Assembly: GCA_013813135.1 (NCBI GenBank)
Contig: JACCSF010000040.1
Location: 1 to 9,804 of the forward strand
From: Thermoleophilaceae bacterium
GTDB lineage: Bacteria > Actinomycetota > Thermoleophilia > Solirubrobacterales > Thermoleophilaceae
DNA: 9,804 nt
Direction: 5' to 3'
The translations under genes were made by a program, and so were the position numbers. Positions within the stretch are counted from its first letter, which is position 1, and every line of letters begins with the position of its first letter. Below, piece after piece: positions 1-6,639 of this stretch. The notes beneath the pieces were generated by a model. The model was not told the origin of the DNA. It was given only the letters and a program-made list of their open reading frames with translations, and ran no database searches.

Positions 1-240
1 TCGGGGTATGAAACTGTCGCGCGGAGGTTGCTGTCCGGGTTTGGCCGTAGGTTCGGTTGACCGGGACAGGGGCTTTCTGGGGAACGCAGGCTGGGCAGGC
101 CGGTTTTTGCGCGATGGGCTGTGAGCCCGACTTTTCGGTGGCCGCCCCTGCGACCGGCCCGGTTGTGCTGTGAGCACGAATCCGTCTGTGTCGTTTGCCC
201 ACCGGTTCCCTCTGATCGGCGACGAGGGAAGGGGGAACGG
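1..240 (+). ncRNA. Structured IS110 leader, candidate bridge RNA region
   Basis: This is the non-coding stretch upstream of the IS110 transposase. Seen directly: a stem-loop at 31-69 (31-40 pairs with 60-69, nine of ten positions, one G-G mismatch) with an inner CCG/CGG stem at 45-47 and 54-56 separated by unpaired bulges; a 7-base long-range stem of 98-104 with 153-159; inside it a hairpin GGGCT-GTG-AGCCC at 116-128; then a hairpin GTGCT-GTG-AGCAC at 165-177. The two small hairpins share the core GCTGTGAGC. Known: in IS110-group elements such as IS621 the left end, 5' of the recombinase gene, encodes a bridge RNA with two internal loops that pair with target and donor DNA. Inference: this leader is that RNA, or most of it. 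The element end may lie before base 1, and no promoter was assigned. Confidence 0.42.
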
Positions 241-1515
241 GTGAGGAGCATCGGGTTGGACGTCCACCGCGATTTCTGTGAGGTCGCGATCGTCGAGGCT
301 GGTGAGGTCCGGTCGGCAGGGCGAATCGAGACGACGCCGGCGGCGCTCGAGCTGTTCGCGCAGAGCCTGTGCTCGGCCGATCGGGTCGCGCTCGAGGTGA
401 CCGGCAACGCATGGGAGGTCGCACGGATCCTCGAGCCGCACGTTGCGCAGGTGTTGGTCGTCCACCCGGGCGACACGGGGATCCGCCAGGCGCGCGCGAA
501 GACCGATCGGCTCGATGCTCGCGCGCTCGCGAAGCTGTTGGCGGCGGGCTCGCTCGACGGGCTCTGGATGCCCGACGAGGTGACGCGGGTGTTGCGGCGG
601 CGACTGGCGCGACGCAGCCAACTCGTCAAGGCAAGGACTCGGGCGAAGAATGAGTGCCACGCCGCGCTGGTCCGGCGGCTGATCACGAAGCCCGCGGTCA
701 GCGACCTGTTCGGCATCGCCGGGCGGCGCTGGCTCGAGGAGCTCGAGCTGCCGGTCGAGGAGCGCGAGACGATCGATGGCTGCCTGCGCCAGATTGACTT
801 CCTCGACCGCGAGATCGCAGTGCTCGAAGAGGCGATCGCCAAGGACGCTCTGACCTCGCCACAGATCAGGCGGCTGATGACGGTCCCGGGCGTGAACGTG
901 ATCGTCGCGGCGACGTTCCTCGCCGCCGTCGGCGATGTCAGCCGCTTCCCCAGTCAGCGCCAGCTGGTGGGCTACCTCGGACTCGACCCGCGCGTCCGCC
1001 AGTCAGGCAGCACGCCTGCGACGCACGGCCGAATTTCGAAGCAGGGTTCCGCGTCGGCCAGGCACGCGCTCGTCGAGGCCGCTTGGAGCGTCGTCCGCCA
1101 ACCCGGTCCGCTGCATGCGTTCTACCAGCGCATCCGCGCTCGCCGCGGCCACCAGGTCGCCGTCGTCGCGACAGCGCGCAAGCTCGCCTGCCTGTTCTGG
1201 TGCATGCTCACCCGCGACCAGGACTACGCGTTCGGGCAGCCGTCGCTGACCAAGAAGAAGCTGCGCCGGCTGGAGCTGCAAGCCGGCGCTCCACGAGGCA
1301 AACTCAAGCCCGGGATCTGGGCCGCGAACAACGCCATGCGCACGGCCGAGCGCGAACTCGCCCACCAAGCCGAAGTCGCCTACCAACGCACCGTCGCCGA
1401 CTGGCAAGCAAACTCGGCGGGGAAGGGCGCGAGCGCGACACCGGGACGCGCATCACAAAGGCCCTCGAAGGGCAAGCAGCGCGGCAAGGCATCAGTCCCA
1501 GACCCTGCGCTTTAG
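241..1515 (+). CDS. IS110 family transposase (DEDD recombinase)
   Basis: Recombinase of an IS110-type insertion sequence, 424 residues and apparently complete. The N-terminal RuvC-like DEDD domain shows the four acidic residues at D7 (GLDVHRD), E52 (ALEVTG), D89 and D92 (KTDRLDARALAKLL). A central helical linker spans about residues 110-205. The C-terminal Transposase_20 domain runs from about 210 (LMTVPGVNVIVAATFLAAVG) to 290, with the conserved stretch PSQRQLVGYLGLDPRVRQSG and then GRISKQGS; S255 is my candidate for the catalytic serine. A basic, low-complexity tail follows residue 390. The GTG at 241 is preferred because a purine-rich GAAGGGGGA lies just upstream and the protein then begins with the typical xSIGLDVH motif. 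The frame stays open back to a GTG at 121, but that would translate the structured leader. Family is nearly certain; the ends of the element are not identified. Confidence 0.93.
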   Translation: MRSIGLDVHRDFCEVAIVEAGEVRSAGRIETTPAALELFAQSLCSADRVALEVTGNAWEVARILEPHVAQVLVVHPGDTGIRQARAKTDRLDARALAKLLAAGSLDGLWMPDEVTRVLRRRLARRSQLVKARTRAKNECHAALVRRLITKPAVSDLFGIAGRRWLEELELPVEERETIDGCLRQIDFLDREIAVLEEAIAKDALTSPQIRRLMTVPGVNVIVAATFLAAVGDVSRFPSQRQLVGYLGLDPRVRQSGSTPATHGRISKQGSASARHALVEAAWSVVRQPGPLHAFYQRIRARRGHQVAVVATARKLACLFWCMLTRDQDYAFGQPSLTKKKLRRLELQAGAPRGKLKPGIWAANNAMRTAERELAHQAEVAYQRTVADWQANSAGKGASATPGRASQRPSKGKQRGKASVPDPAL

Positions 1516-1720
1516 CTCGTCGTCGCCCGCGCCCACACGAACTGTTGCAAGGAGCGAAGTCCAAGTCCAGACCCACTTGACTTTCATCCGTCGCGCGCAA
1601 AGCAGCACTCGAGCAGGGCGGCACCTTCGCATGGAAAGCGGAAGCGAAGCCCGCCGAGTGTCGCGCCTCGCCAGCTCCCAGTCCGTGCGAAAGCAGAGGT
1701 GGGGAGGCGATGAGATGTCT
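1516..1720. other. Gap after IS110 transposase, presumed IS right end
   Basis: About 205 bases between the transposase stop and the 3' end of the minus-strand phosphotransferase. I see no convincing gene, terminal inverted repeat or T-rich terminator. IS110 elements lack clear inverted repeats and usually make no target duplication, so the right end cannot be placed by eye. It should lie in the first hundred bases or so if the element is complete. Confidence 0.3.
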
Positions 1721-2567
1721 TCAGCGGTGCTTGCGTCGGAGCCGACGCAGGTGGAACGCCGCGGCCTGCCGCAGCTCGGGTGCGCGCTCCGGGGCTCCTC
1801 CAGCACCAGGCCGCCACACAGCAACTACGCACGTCGCGGAGGATGCCCAGCAGGCTCCGATCGACGCGGGGGAAAGCCTCGAGGGCTTCGTTCGGGAGCC
1901 CGGTCAGGTCCCATTCGACCGGCCCCATGCAGGCGGCCTCGAAATCGACCCAGCGGGGACCCTCCGCGGCGGCGAGGAGATTGCCGAGATGGACCTCGCC
2001 GTGCAGCGCGCGCACCCTGAGGGGCGTAGCGGCGAGCGTGGCCGAGAGTTTCTTGTGAAGGTCGGTAAGGAACGCGCGATCGCTGGCCGCCAGGGCGGGC
2101 AGCGGCTCCCCGACGAGGATGGCGCCCGCGTGCTCGACCTGAGCCGTGAACGGGGGCAGCTCGTTGGGGTAGCCACTGAGCGCATCGTGCAGGGCGGCGA
2201 GGCTGTAGCCAGCGGCGTGGCCGTCGGGCTCGGCGTTCGCGTCGTGCGGGCAGTAGCGCCAAAACGCAAGCTTCAGTCCATCGGTGCTGTGAGGACCAGC
2301 GGGAAGGATCGTCGCCGGTGGGACCGTCGGCGCGTTCCGGCTGGCGAGGAAACGGCCGATGGCGAGCTCACGAGCGATCGATGCTGCTCCCTGCCGGCGG
2401 TGCGAAGTCTCCGCGACCTTTGCGACGACCGGGGTGGGAGCGAGGTGAACCACGACGTTGTTGGAGCAATGCAGGACGCTTGGTTGCGCGACCACGACGC
2501 CATGGTTGGTGGCGATCGCGACTGCCGCGTCTACGGCGCGATCGACGCGGCTCCCGCCGGCGCTCAT
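1721..2567 (-). pseudogene. APH-fold phosphotransferase, frameshifted near 3' end
   Basis: A kinase-like protein of the aminoglycoside/choline phosphotransferase superfamily. Visible features, counted from the ATG at 2567: a candidate ATP-binding lysine K50 (TPVVAKVAE), a helix glutamate E67 (ARELAIGRFLA), the FWRYCPHD segment near 102-109, the catalytic-loop motif HGEVHLGN at 189-196, and the metal-binding DFE at 208-210 followed by GPVEWDL. Glutamate replaces the usual aspartate of HGD; this HGE form occurs in actinobacterial members. The frame then runs into unrelated low-complexity sequence after WCW (residue 256). Skipping one base near 1796 restores a natural ending (APERAPELRQAAAFHLRRLR..., stop at 1721-1723). 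So this is a one-base indel, either real decay or a sequencing error. Substrate unknown. Upstream ATG at 2624 is an alternative start; neither has a good ribosome-binding site. Confidence 0.72.
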
Positions 2568-2829
2568 CCCGGCGCCCGCCGCAGAGGGACGCGTGCCGCA
2601 GTCGGCTCCCGGCTCGGCTTGCATGCGATAGGACGCTAGCTCGCAGCGGTGCAATTTGGCCGCCGCCATCGACTTGCCACTCCGGGGGCGCGCGGGGTCT
2701 ACGCGCCGCATCGCGGGTGCCGACGGCGTAAAGGGTGGCCGTCGGGCTGGCTCCTGCGGAAGACTTGCGGTGCGAAGATCTGGCGGTTGGAGGAGCGGCG
2801 CGCGCAGCGCGCATGTCGAGGAGGCTGTG
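2568..2829. promoter_or_regulatory. Divergent intergenic region
   Basis: About 262 bases separate the starts of the minus-strand phosphotransferase and the plus-strand methyltransferase, so promoters for both should lie here. The methyltransferase reading frame stays open back to 2656, but no conserved methyltransferase sequence is encoded before 2830. I cannot point to a convincing -35/-10 pair or operator. Confidence 0.35.
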
Positions 2830-3447
2830 ATGGGACTCTATGGCGAGCAGGTCCTTCCGCGAATAATCAACGTCGCGTGCGGGCTGAAGGCTGTCGCGCC
2901 TCTGCGACGCCGCGTCTGCGAAGGACTCGAGGGGGACGTCGTCGAGATCGGTTTTGGCTCAGGCCACAACGTCCCGTTCTACCCGGCGGCCGTTTCTCGG
3001 GTTGCCGCCATCGAGCCGGCCGATGTCGGCTGGAGGCTGGCCGAGAAACGTCTGAGCGCGGCGAGCGTCCCCGTCGAGAGGGCCGGCCTGGATGGCCAGT
3101 CGTTGCCTTTCGCGAACGAGAGCTTCGACGCCGCCCTATCCACGTGGACGCTGTGCACGATCCCGGACGTCGCAGCCGCCCTTTCTGAGGTGCGGCGCGT
3201 GCTCAAGCCCGGAGGCACCCTGCACTTCCTCGAGCACGGCCTGGCCCCCGACGAGCGGGTGCGTCGCTGGCAACATCGTCTCGAGCCTATGGAGAAGCGG
3301 ATCTTCGGCGGCTGCCACCTCACCCGGCCGGTCGTCGACCTGCTGACAGCCGCCGGTTTCACGATCACCGAGCTCGACGTCTTCTACGAAGAGGGCACCC
3401 CAAAGTTCGTGGGCGCCGACTCCCTCGGCGCCGCGGTATCTCCCTGA
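2830..3447 (+). CDS. Class I SAM-dependent methyltransferase
   Basis: 205 residues with a complete Rossmann methyltransferase core of the Methyltransf_11 type. The SAM-binding motif I is VVEIGFGSGHNVPFYP at about 38-52, the acidic end of strand 2 is at E62 (AAIEPA), the SLPFANESFDAALSTWTLC block covers 91-109, and LKPGGTLHFLEHG covers 126-138. The C-terminal part (RVRRWQHRLEP, GGCHLTRP, LTAAGF) resembles bacterial relatives of the METTL7/TMT1 thiol-methyltransferase group, often labelled phospholipid or generic methyltransferases; the substrate cannot be read from the sequence. The ATG at 2830 is chosen over upstream starts because GAGGAGG at 2818-2824 stands five bases before it and homology begins at GLYGEQVLPR. 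It is convergent with the LysR gene. Confidence 0.88.
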   Translation: MGLYGEQVLPRIINVACGLKAVAPLRRRVCEGLEGDVVEIGFGSGHNVPFYPAAVSRVAAIEPADVGWRLAEKRLSAASVPVERAGLDGQSLPFANESFDAALSTWTLCTIPDVAAALSEVRRVLKPGGTLHFLEHGLAPDERVRRWQHRLEPMEKRIFGGCHLTRPVVDLLTAAGFTITELDVFYEEGTPKFVGADSLGAAVSP

Positions 3448-3470
3448 TCGGCGTGGCAGCGCACCGGCAA

Positions 3471-3487
3471 AGCGGGAGCGCCCCGCT
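3471..3487. terminator. Possible bidirectional terminator hairpin
   Basis: AGCGGG at 3471-3476 pairs with CCCGCT at 3482-3487 around a five-base loop. It lies between the stop of the methyltransferase and the stop of the convergent LysR gene. There is no T-tract on either side, so this is only a weak intrinsic-terminator candidate placed by context. Confidence 0.35.
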
Positions 3488-3492
3488 GGTGG

Positions 3493-4413
3493 TCAGGCGG
3501 CCGCCAGCTCGCTCGGAAGGATCTCCCGCGCTACGGCCGCGAACGCGGCTATGCGGGGATCGCGGGTGCCACGCCGCCATACGAGGGCGGTCTCGGAGCG
3601 CGGCAGATCACTGATGGGAACGAAGACCACGTCCGGATGTCTGATGTAGTCGCCGACTGACCGGACCGTCGGATGCACGATTACGCCGCGGGCGACGAGA
3701 TTGAATATCTCCGAGAGGGTGCGAGGGTGAGCATCGGCTCTCGGAATCTGTTTGCCGCTGGGGGTTCGTCGGGGGATGTAAGCCTCGTACTGGTCCTGGG
3801 CCATACCGGCGATCCGGGGCACTTTGAAGTCGGCGAGCGCCTCGACTGTTACCGATCCGCGCTCGGCGAGTGGATGCTCGCGGGCGACGGCCAGCACCCT
3901 CTCCTCGCGGGAAAGGACGGGACCGATCGTGATGTCGCGGTGGCTCAGCGGCAGTCGATTGGCGACCAGGTCGGCGTCCCCGCGCCTCAAGAGAGCGAGC
4001 CAGTCGGGCCAATCGACGATGTCGCTCACCAAGACGCGACATCCGGGATGGCGAGCCTCGAAGATCGCGATGATCTCGACCAAATGTCGCCCTCCCGCCG
4101 GCGGGATTATCAGCGATAGCTGCAGCGCGCCGGTCAGCTGCCGGCTGGTGGCGTCGGCCTCGCGCAGGACGCCGGCGAGCTCATCGTGCGGCCGGCGAAC
4201 CGCCTCAAGCAGACGGGCGCCCGCGCGGGTCAGCCCGACCCGGCGGCTGGTGCGGTGAAACAGTGGCGTGCCGAGCTTCGCCTCGAGCTGTTGAACGGTC
4301 TGGCTGATCCGCGATTGGCTGACGCCGAGTCGGTCTGCGCTGCGCCCGAAATGAAGCTCCTCCGCGAGGGTCAAGAACACCCGGATCTCGCGCAGTTCGA
4401 CAGCCTGCCACAT
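3493..4413 (-). CDS. LysR family transcriptional regulator
   Basis: 306 residues, the usual LysR length. The N-terminal winged helix-turn-helix is textbook: LREIRVFLTLAEELHFGRSA, then LGVSQSRISQTVQQLEAKLG and PLFHRTSRRVGLTRAG, about residues 7-65. A linker helix leads into the periplasmic-binding-like effector domain (about 95-300), beginning ALQLSLIIPPAGG, with EEHPLAERG-like and IVHPTVRSV segments. The ATG at 4413 gives MWQAVELREI; the GTG at 4401 (VELREI) would match the usual family start more closely and is a fair alternative. It is transcribed away from the alpha/beta hydrolase with 77 bases between the starts, the classic layout in which a LysR protein controls its divergent neighbour and itself. 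The effector is unknown. Confidence 0.92.
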   Translation of the reverse strand: MWQAVELREIRVFLTLAEELHFGRSADRLGVSQSRISQTVQQLEAKLGTPLFHRTSRRVGLTRAGARLLEAVRRPHDELAGVLREADATSRQLTGALQLSLIIPPAGGRHLVEIIAIFEARHPGCRVLVSDIVDWPDWLALLRRGDADLVANRLPLSHRDITIGPVLSREERVLAVAREHPLAERGSVTVEALADFKVPRIAGMAQDQYEAYIPRRTPSGKQIPRADAHPRTLSEIFNLVARGVIVHPTVRSVGDYIRHPDVVFVPISDLPRSETALVWRRGTRDPRIAAFAAVAREILPSELAAA

Positions 4414-4428
4414 CGAGAAGCGATGCTA

Positions 4429-4446
4429 ATCGATGCTGCCAGCGAT
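4429..4446. promoter_or_regulatory. Candidate LysR operator dyad
   Basis: ATCGATGCTGCCAGCGAT is an interrupted palindrome: ATCGxTG, four bases, CAxCGAT, with six of seven arm positions matched. It lies in the LysR-hydrolase intergenic gap just upstream of the proposed -35 box, at about -50 from the inferred start, where LysR activators usually bind. Another GATGCT copy sits 10 bases to the left of the dyad's own. The T-N11-A spacing of many LysR sites is not exact here. Confidence 0.4.
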
Positions 4447-4452
4447 GTCTCC

Positions 4453-4481
4453 TTGATCGCACCGCGCGAGCGGGCTAAGAC
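4453..4481 (+). promoter_or_regulatory. Candidate sigma-70 type promoter of the hydrolase
   Basis: TTGATC at 4453-4458 and TAAGAC at 4476-4481 are separated by exactly 17 bases. The -10 match is poor at the end. Transcription would start at about 4488, almost on the ATG at 4491, so the hydrolase message may be leaderless; no Shine-Dalgarno sequence is visible before that ATG, which agrees. Confidence 0.4.
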
Positions 4482-4490
4482 TCGCTGCCC

Positions 4491-5296
4491 ATGAGTGAGA
4501 TAAGCCGCGTGATCTCGAAGGACGGCACGTCGATCGCCTACGAACGCGTCGGAAAGGGCCCGGCCGTCATCCTGGTGACGGGAGGTCTCGACGACGGCTC
4601 GGAGAACGCTCCGCTCGCTACGGAGCTGGCGGAGTCCTTCACTGCGTACAACTACAACCGGCGCGGCCGAGGGGAGAGCGGCGACACCCTGCCGTACGCC
4701 CTGGACCGCGAGATCGAAGACATCGAGGCGCGGGTCGCCGAGGCCGGCGGATCGGCGCACCTGTACGGCGTCTCGTCGGGCGGCGCGCTCGCGCTGGAGG
4801 CCGCGGCGGCAGGGGTCGCGATCGACAAGCTCGCCGTGTATGAGGTGCCGTACAACATGGCCGACGATTGGCCGCAGCGGTGGGGCGAGTACGTCGAGCA
4901 GTCGGGACGGCGCTCGCCGAGGGTCGCCGCGGTGACGCGCTCGAGCTCTTCATGCGGCTGGCGGGCTCTTCCGAAGAGGAGATCGCGGGGGCAAGGAACT
5001 CGCCGTATTGGCCCGGCATGGAGGCCATTGCCCACACACTCGTCTACGACGCGGCCTGCCTGGGAGATGGCCAGCCGCCCGCCGCCCGCCTGGCAAAGGT
5101 CACGCAGCAGACCTTGGTCGCCACTGGCGGCGCGCACCCACCCGGAGCGCCGAGCTGGGTCCTCGCCCTCGACCAGGCCGCCGACGCGATCGCCGGCAGC
5201 ATCCCGCGTGCGCGACGTCAGACTCTCGAGGGTCAGTCGCACGTAGTCGACGCGAAGGCGTTCGCTCAAGTGCTCGAACCGTTCCTCAGAAACTGA
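4491..5296 (+). pseudogene. Alpha/beta hydrolase, frameshifted near 4905
   Basis: An alpha/beta-hydrolase-fold enzyme, probably an esterase-like hydrolase or peroxidase relative. The first frame shows GTSIAYERVGKGPAVILVTGG (early strands and oxyanion region), NYNRRGRGESGD at 55-65 and the nucleophile elbow GVSSG at 93-97 with S95. Around 4902-4907 the frame must change by one base (a base appears missing): homologous-looking sequence continues as TALAEGRRGDALELFMRLAG, PYWPGMEAIAHTLVYDAAC and ends EGQSHVVDAKAFAQVLEPFLRN, with the histidine of GQSH as the likely catalytic His. Joined, the product is about 268 residues, normal for the family. Read without correction, the first frame degenerates into an Arg/Ser-rich tail ending at 5246. 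The indel is either true inactivation or a base-calling error next to GGG. Divergent from and probably regulated by the LysR gene. Confidence 0.75.
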
Positions 5297-5490
5297 CTTC
5301 GCCGCGCCGCTCGCTCGCGAGGTCGATCCCCAATGCGGATCGAGCACGATTCGTGCGCTAGCGCTTCCGCGTGCTTGCGGCACTCGCGGTGGCCGGTGGA
5401 TCGCGCCGGCCTTTCGTGATCGCGAGGCGTGGCCCGGCTGCAGGCCGGGGAGGGGGGCCGTCTCGGCGGCTACGGGCCTCTCTTGGGTAG
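5297..5490. other. Intergenic, no gene seen
   Basis: 194 bases between the hydrolase and the helix-turn-helix gene. It contains a short hairpin (GCACG-ATT-CGTGC near 5345) and G-rich runs before 5460, but nothing I can assign as a gene, promoter or terminator. Confidence 0.3.
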
Positions 5491-5718
5491 ATGGCGACGC
5501 CAGCCGCCCGCCCGCTGAGGCGCACAGATGTCCTCTCGACGAGGGAGGTGGCCGAGCTGCTCGGCATCCCGCGCTCGACCGTGCACGAGATCGCGCGCCG
5601 AGGCGAGCTCCCGGCGCGACGGGTCGGGCGCCGCTGGTTCTTCCTGCGCGACCGGCTCGCCGCGGCGATCACGCCGCTCGACGATCCGGCTGCCTGGAAG
5701 CCCCGAAACGGCGCTTGA
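5491..5718 (+). CDS. Excisionase-type helix-turn-helix protein
   Basis: 75-residue DNA-binding protein of the HTH_17 (excisionase/MerR-like winged helix) group. Residues about 15-60 are diagnostic: LSTREVAELLGIPRSTVHEI, then ARRGELPARRVGRRWFFLRD, that is, a helix-turn-helix followed by the wing with the GRRWFF strand. Such small proteins act as recombination directionality factors for tyrosine integrases or as regulators on mobile elements. The start is the first ATG, at 5491; no clear ribosome-binding site precedes it. It lies 105 bases from the tRNA-Asp fragment, which supports a mobile-element role, but it is on the side opposite the phage genes. It may belong to an older or second element in the same tRNA, or be a plain host regulator. 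No integrase is visible. Confidence 0.8.
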   Translation: MATPAARPLRRTDVLSTREVAELLGIPRSTVHEIARRGELPARRVGRRWFFLRDRLAAAITPLDDPAAWKPRNGA

Positions 5719-5722
5719 AATC

Positions 5723-5759
5723 GCCTGAGCGCTACTCCACAGCGCTACTCCGCTCAGGC
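5723..5759. repeat. Inverted repeat enclosing an 11-base direct repeat
   Basis: GCCTGAGCG at 5723-5731 is the exact reverse complement of CGCTCAGGC at 5751-5759. Between and overlapping them, AGCGCTACTCC occurs twice, at 5728-5738 and 5741-5751, 13 bases apart. It lies just after the excisionase-type gene and before the tRNA fragment. It could terminate the short gene's transcript or be a protein-binding site of a recombination complex; no T-tract follows, which argues slightly against a simple terminator. Confidence 0.6.
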
Positions 5760-5823
5760 CACGACGACGCTGCAAACGCCGCCGAAACGAAGAAATCACC
5801 GCCGTAGCAGGGACTCCTATCAG

Positions 5824-5869
5824 CGCGAGCGACGGGACTCGAACCCGCGACCTCCGGCGTGACAGGCCG
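5824..5869 (-). tRNA. 3' fragment of tRNA-Asp(GUC), probable prophage att site
   Basis: Read on the minus strand, the segment gives an anticodon loop CTGTCAC (anticodon GTC at 5861-5863), anticodon stem 3' strand GCCGG, variable AGGTC, a perfect T arm GCGGG-TTCGAGT-CCCGT, the acceptor 3' strand CGCTCGC and discriminator G at 5824. CCA is not encoded. The D arm and 5' acceptor strand are absent beyond 5870, and the first base pair of the anticodon stem is already mismatched, so homology to a tRNA stops in the anticodon arm. This is not a functional gene but the 3' piece left at one end of an element that integrated in tRNA-Asp. By geometry the element lies at higher coordinates, with the complete tRNA gene at its far end. 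Confidence 0.82.
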
Positions 5870-6054
5870 CGCCGACGAAAACGACGCCCGACGACGATCG
5901 ACTACTTCTGCCTGCAGACGACGACATTCTGGGCAGGTTCCTGGGGCCGGCTTCGCACTGGAATGCGGAACGCCCCGCGGACGTTTGGGCGTGGATTGGG
6001 CGTGGCGCGGGGTGTGGCATTCGTGAAAACGTGAGCTAGCTGCACGCCCGCGGG
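5870..6054. other. Inner flank of att site with 11-base-spaced direct repeats
   Basis: No gene found in these 185 bases. TTGGGCGTGG occurs twice, at 5985-5994 and 5996-6005, giving an 11-base period, close to one helical turn. Short phased direct repeats inside an attachment end are typical of arm-type integrase or excisionase binding sites; that assignment is inference. Confidence 0.4.
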
Positions 6055-6432
6055 TTAGAAACAGGAGTGGCCGTCCACCTTCGCGACCACCCGCCGGCCG
6101 CGCTTCAGAACAACGAGGTCGGCTGAGCAGTAGAACGTCTCGGTGCTCGGCGTGTCGTAGAAGGTGCCGGTGGCGGGGTCGTAGCCGCAGCCGGTGCACC
6201 CGTCCGGGTCGGTCACCGTGTACCGCCACTTCGAGCTGGCGGAGTAGCGCCGCGGGCCGGTGCGGAACAGGTAGCTGATCTTGGTCGGCTGCCCGGCGAA
6301 AGCGTCCCCCTTGGTCTGCGCGGCCTTGCGCGCCTGCTTGTAGGACAGCTTTGCCGGGGCTGCGTAGGCGTTGGTGGCTCCGACAGTCGCGAACGCCGCG
6401 AGCAGCGCGGCGACGATAGCGATCCGGGTCAT
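6055..6432 (-). CDS. Secreted four-cysteine protein, unknown function
   Basis: 125 residues. A clear signal peptide opens the protein: MTR, then a hydrophobic core IAIVAALLAAFATVGA, and a cleavage-like AYA-AP near residue 25. The mature part is about 100 residues, basic at the start (KLSYKQARKAAQTKGDAF), then aromatic-rich, with four cysteines in GCTGCGYDP, FYCSAD and the C-terminal HSCF; two disulfides are possible. No enzyme family recognised. Its ATG overlaps the stop of the upstream 62-residue gene by four bases (ATGA at 6429-6432), so the two are translationally coupled. Its place just inside the attachment site, on the strand opposite to the packaging genes, suggests cargo expressed from the lysogen. 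Function not assigned. Confidence 0.82.
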   Translation of the reverse strand: MTRIAIVAALLAAFATVGATNAYAAPAKLSYKQARKAAQTKGDAFAGQPTKISYLFRTGPRRYSASSKWRYTVTDPDGCTGCGYDPATGTFYDTPSTETFYCSADLVVLKRGRRVVAKVDGHSCF

Positions 6433-6617
6433 GACAGCACCGCCTTCCTGCGGTCCTCGGAATTGAGTGGGCCGGTGACGCCGGCCCCTTGGGCGATGTC
6501 CTGCGCGAACGCCGCCTCGAGCGCACCGAGCATCCCGGCAGACAGTGGCTTGCGGTCCGTTGCCGCCAGCCCTAGATGGGTGCGGTTGATGGTGCGTGTT
6601 AGCGTCCTGGTCGTCAT
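6429..6617 (-). CDS. Small unknown protein coupled to secreted protein
   Basis: 62 residues, not recognised. The N-terminal third is Thr/Arg-rich (MTTRTLTRTINRTHLGLAAT) and the middle predicts an amphipathic helix (SAGMLGALEAAFAQDIAQ). There is no signal peptide or cysteine. GGAGG on the minus strand (6628-6632) stands ten bases before the ATG. The stop overlaps the next gene's start, so it is the first gene of a two-gene minus-strand operon with the secreted protein. It could be a chaperone, regulator or just a leader gene; nothing in the sequence decides. Confidence 0.65.
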   Translation of the reverse strand: MTTRTLTRTINRTHLGLAATDRKPLSAGMLGALEAAFAQDIAQGAGVTGPLNSEDRRKAVLS

Positions 6618-6639
6618 GGAGCTGATACCTCCATGGCCG

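Noticed and set aside
121..240. N-terminal extension of the IS110 transposase from GTG at 121
   Set aside because: The extra 40 residues are Pro/Arg/Cys-rich, lack family similarity and would be translated from the structured leader; the GTG at 241 has an adjacent purine-rich site and yields the standard N-terminus.
16..1597. GTCGCGCG at 16-23 and 1590-1597 as a target-site duplication around the IS
   Set aside because: Eight bases of pure G/C-rich sequence recur by chance in this composition, and IS110 elements usually make no target duplication.
1710..2639. Long plus-strand frame opposite the phosphotransferase
   Set aside because: It is the antisense shadow of a gene with clear kinase motifs and shows no recognisable domain.
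5801..5900. Complete tRNA-Asp gene
   Set aside because: No D arm or 5' acceptor strand exists upstream of the anticodon arm, and the first anticodon-stem pair is mismatched.
5732..6526. Minus-strand 264-residue frame crossing the att site
   Set aside because: It overlaps the secreted protein in another frame and runs through the tRNA fragment; no family signal.
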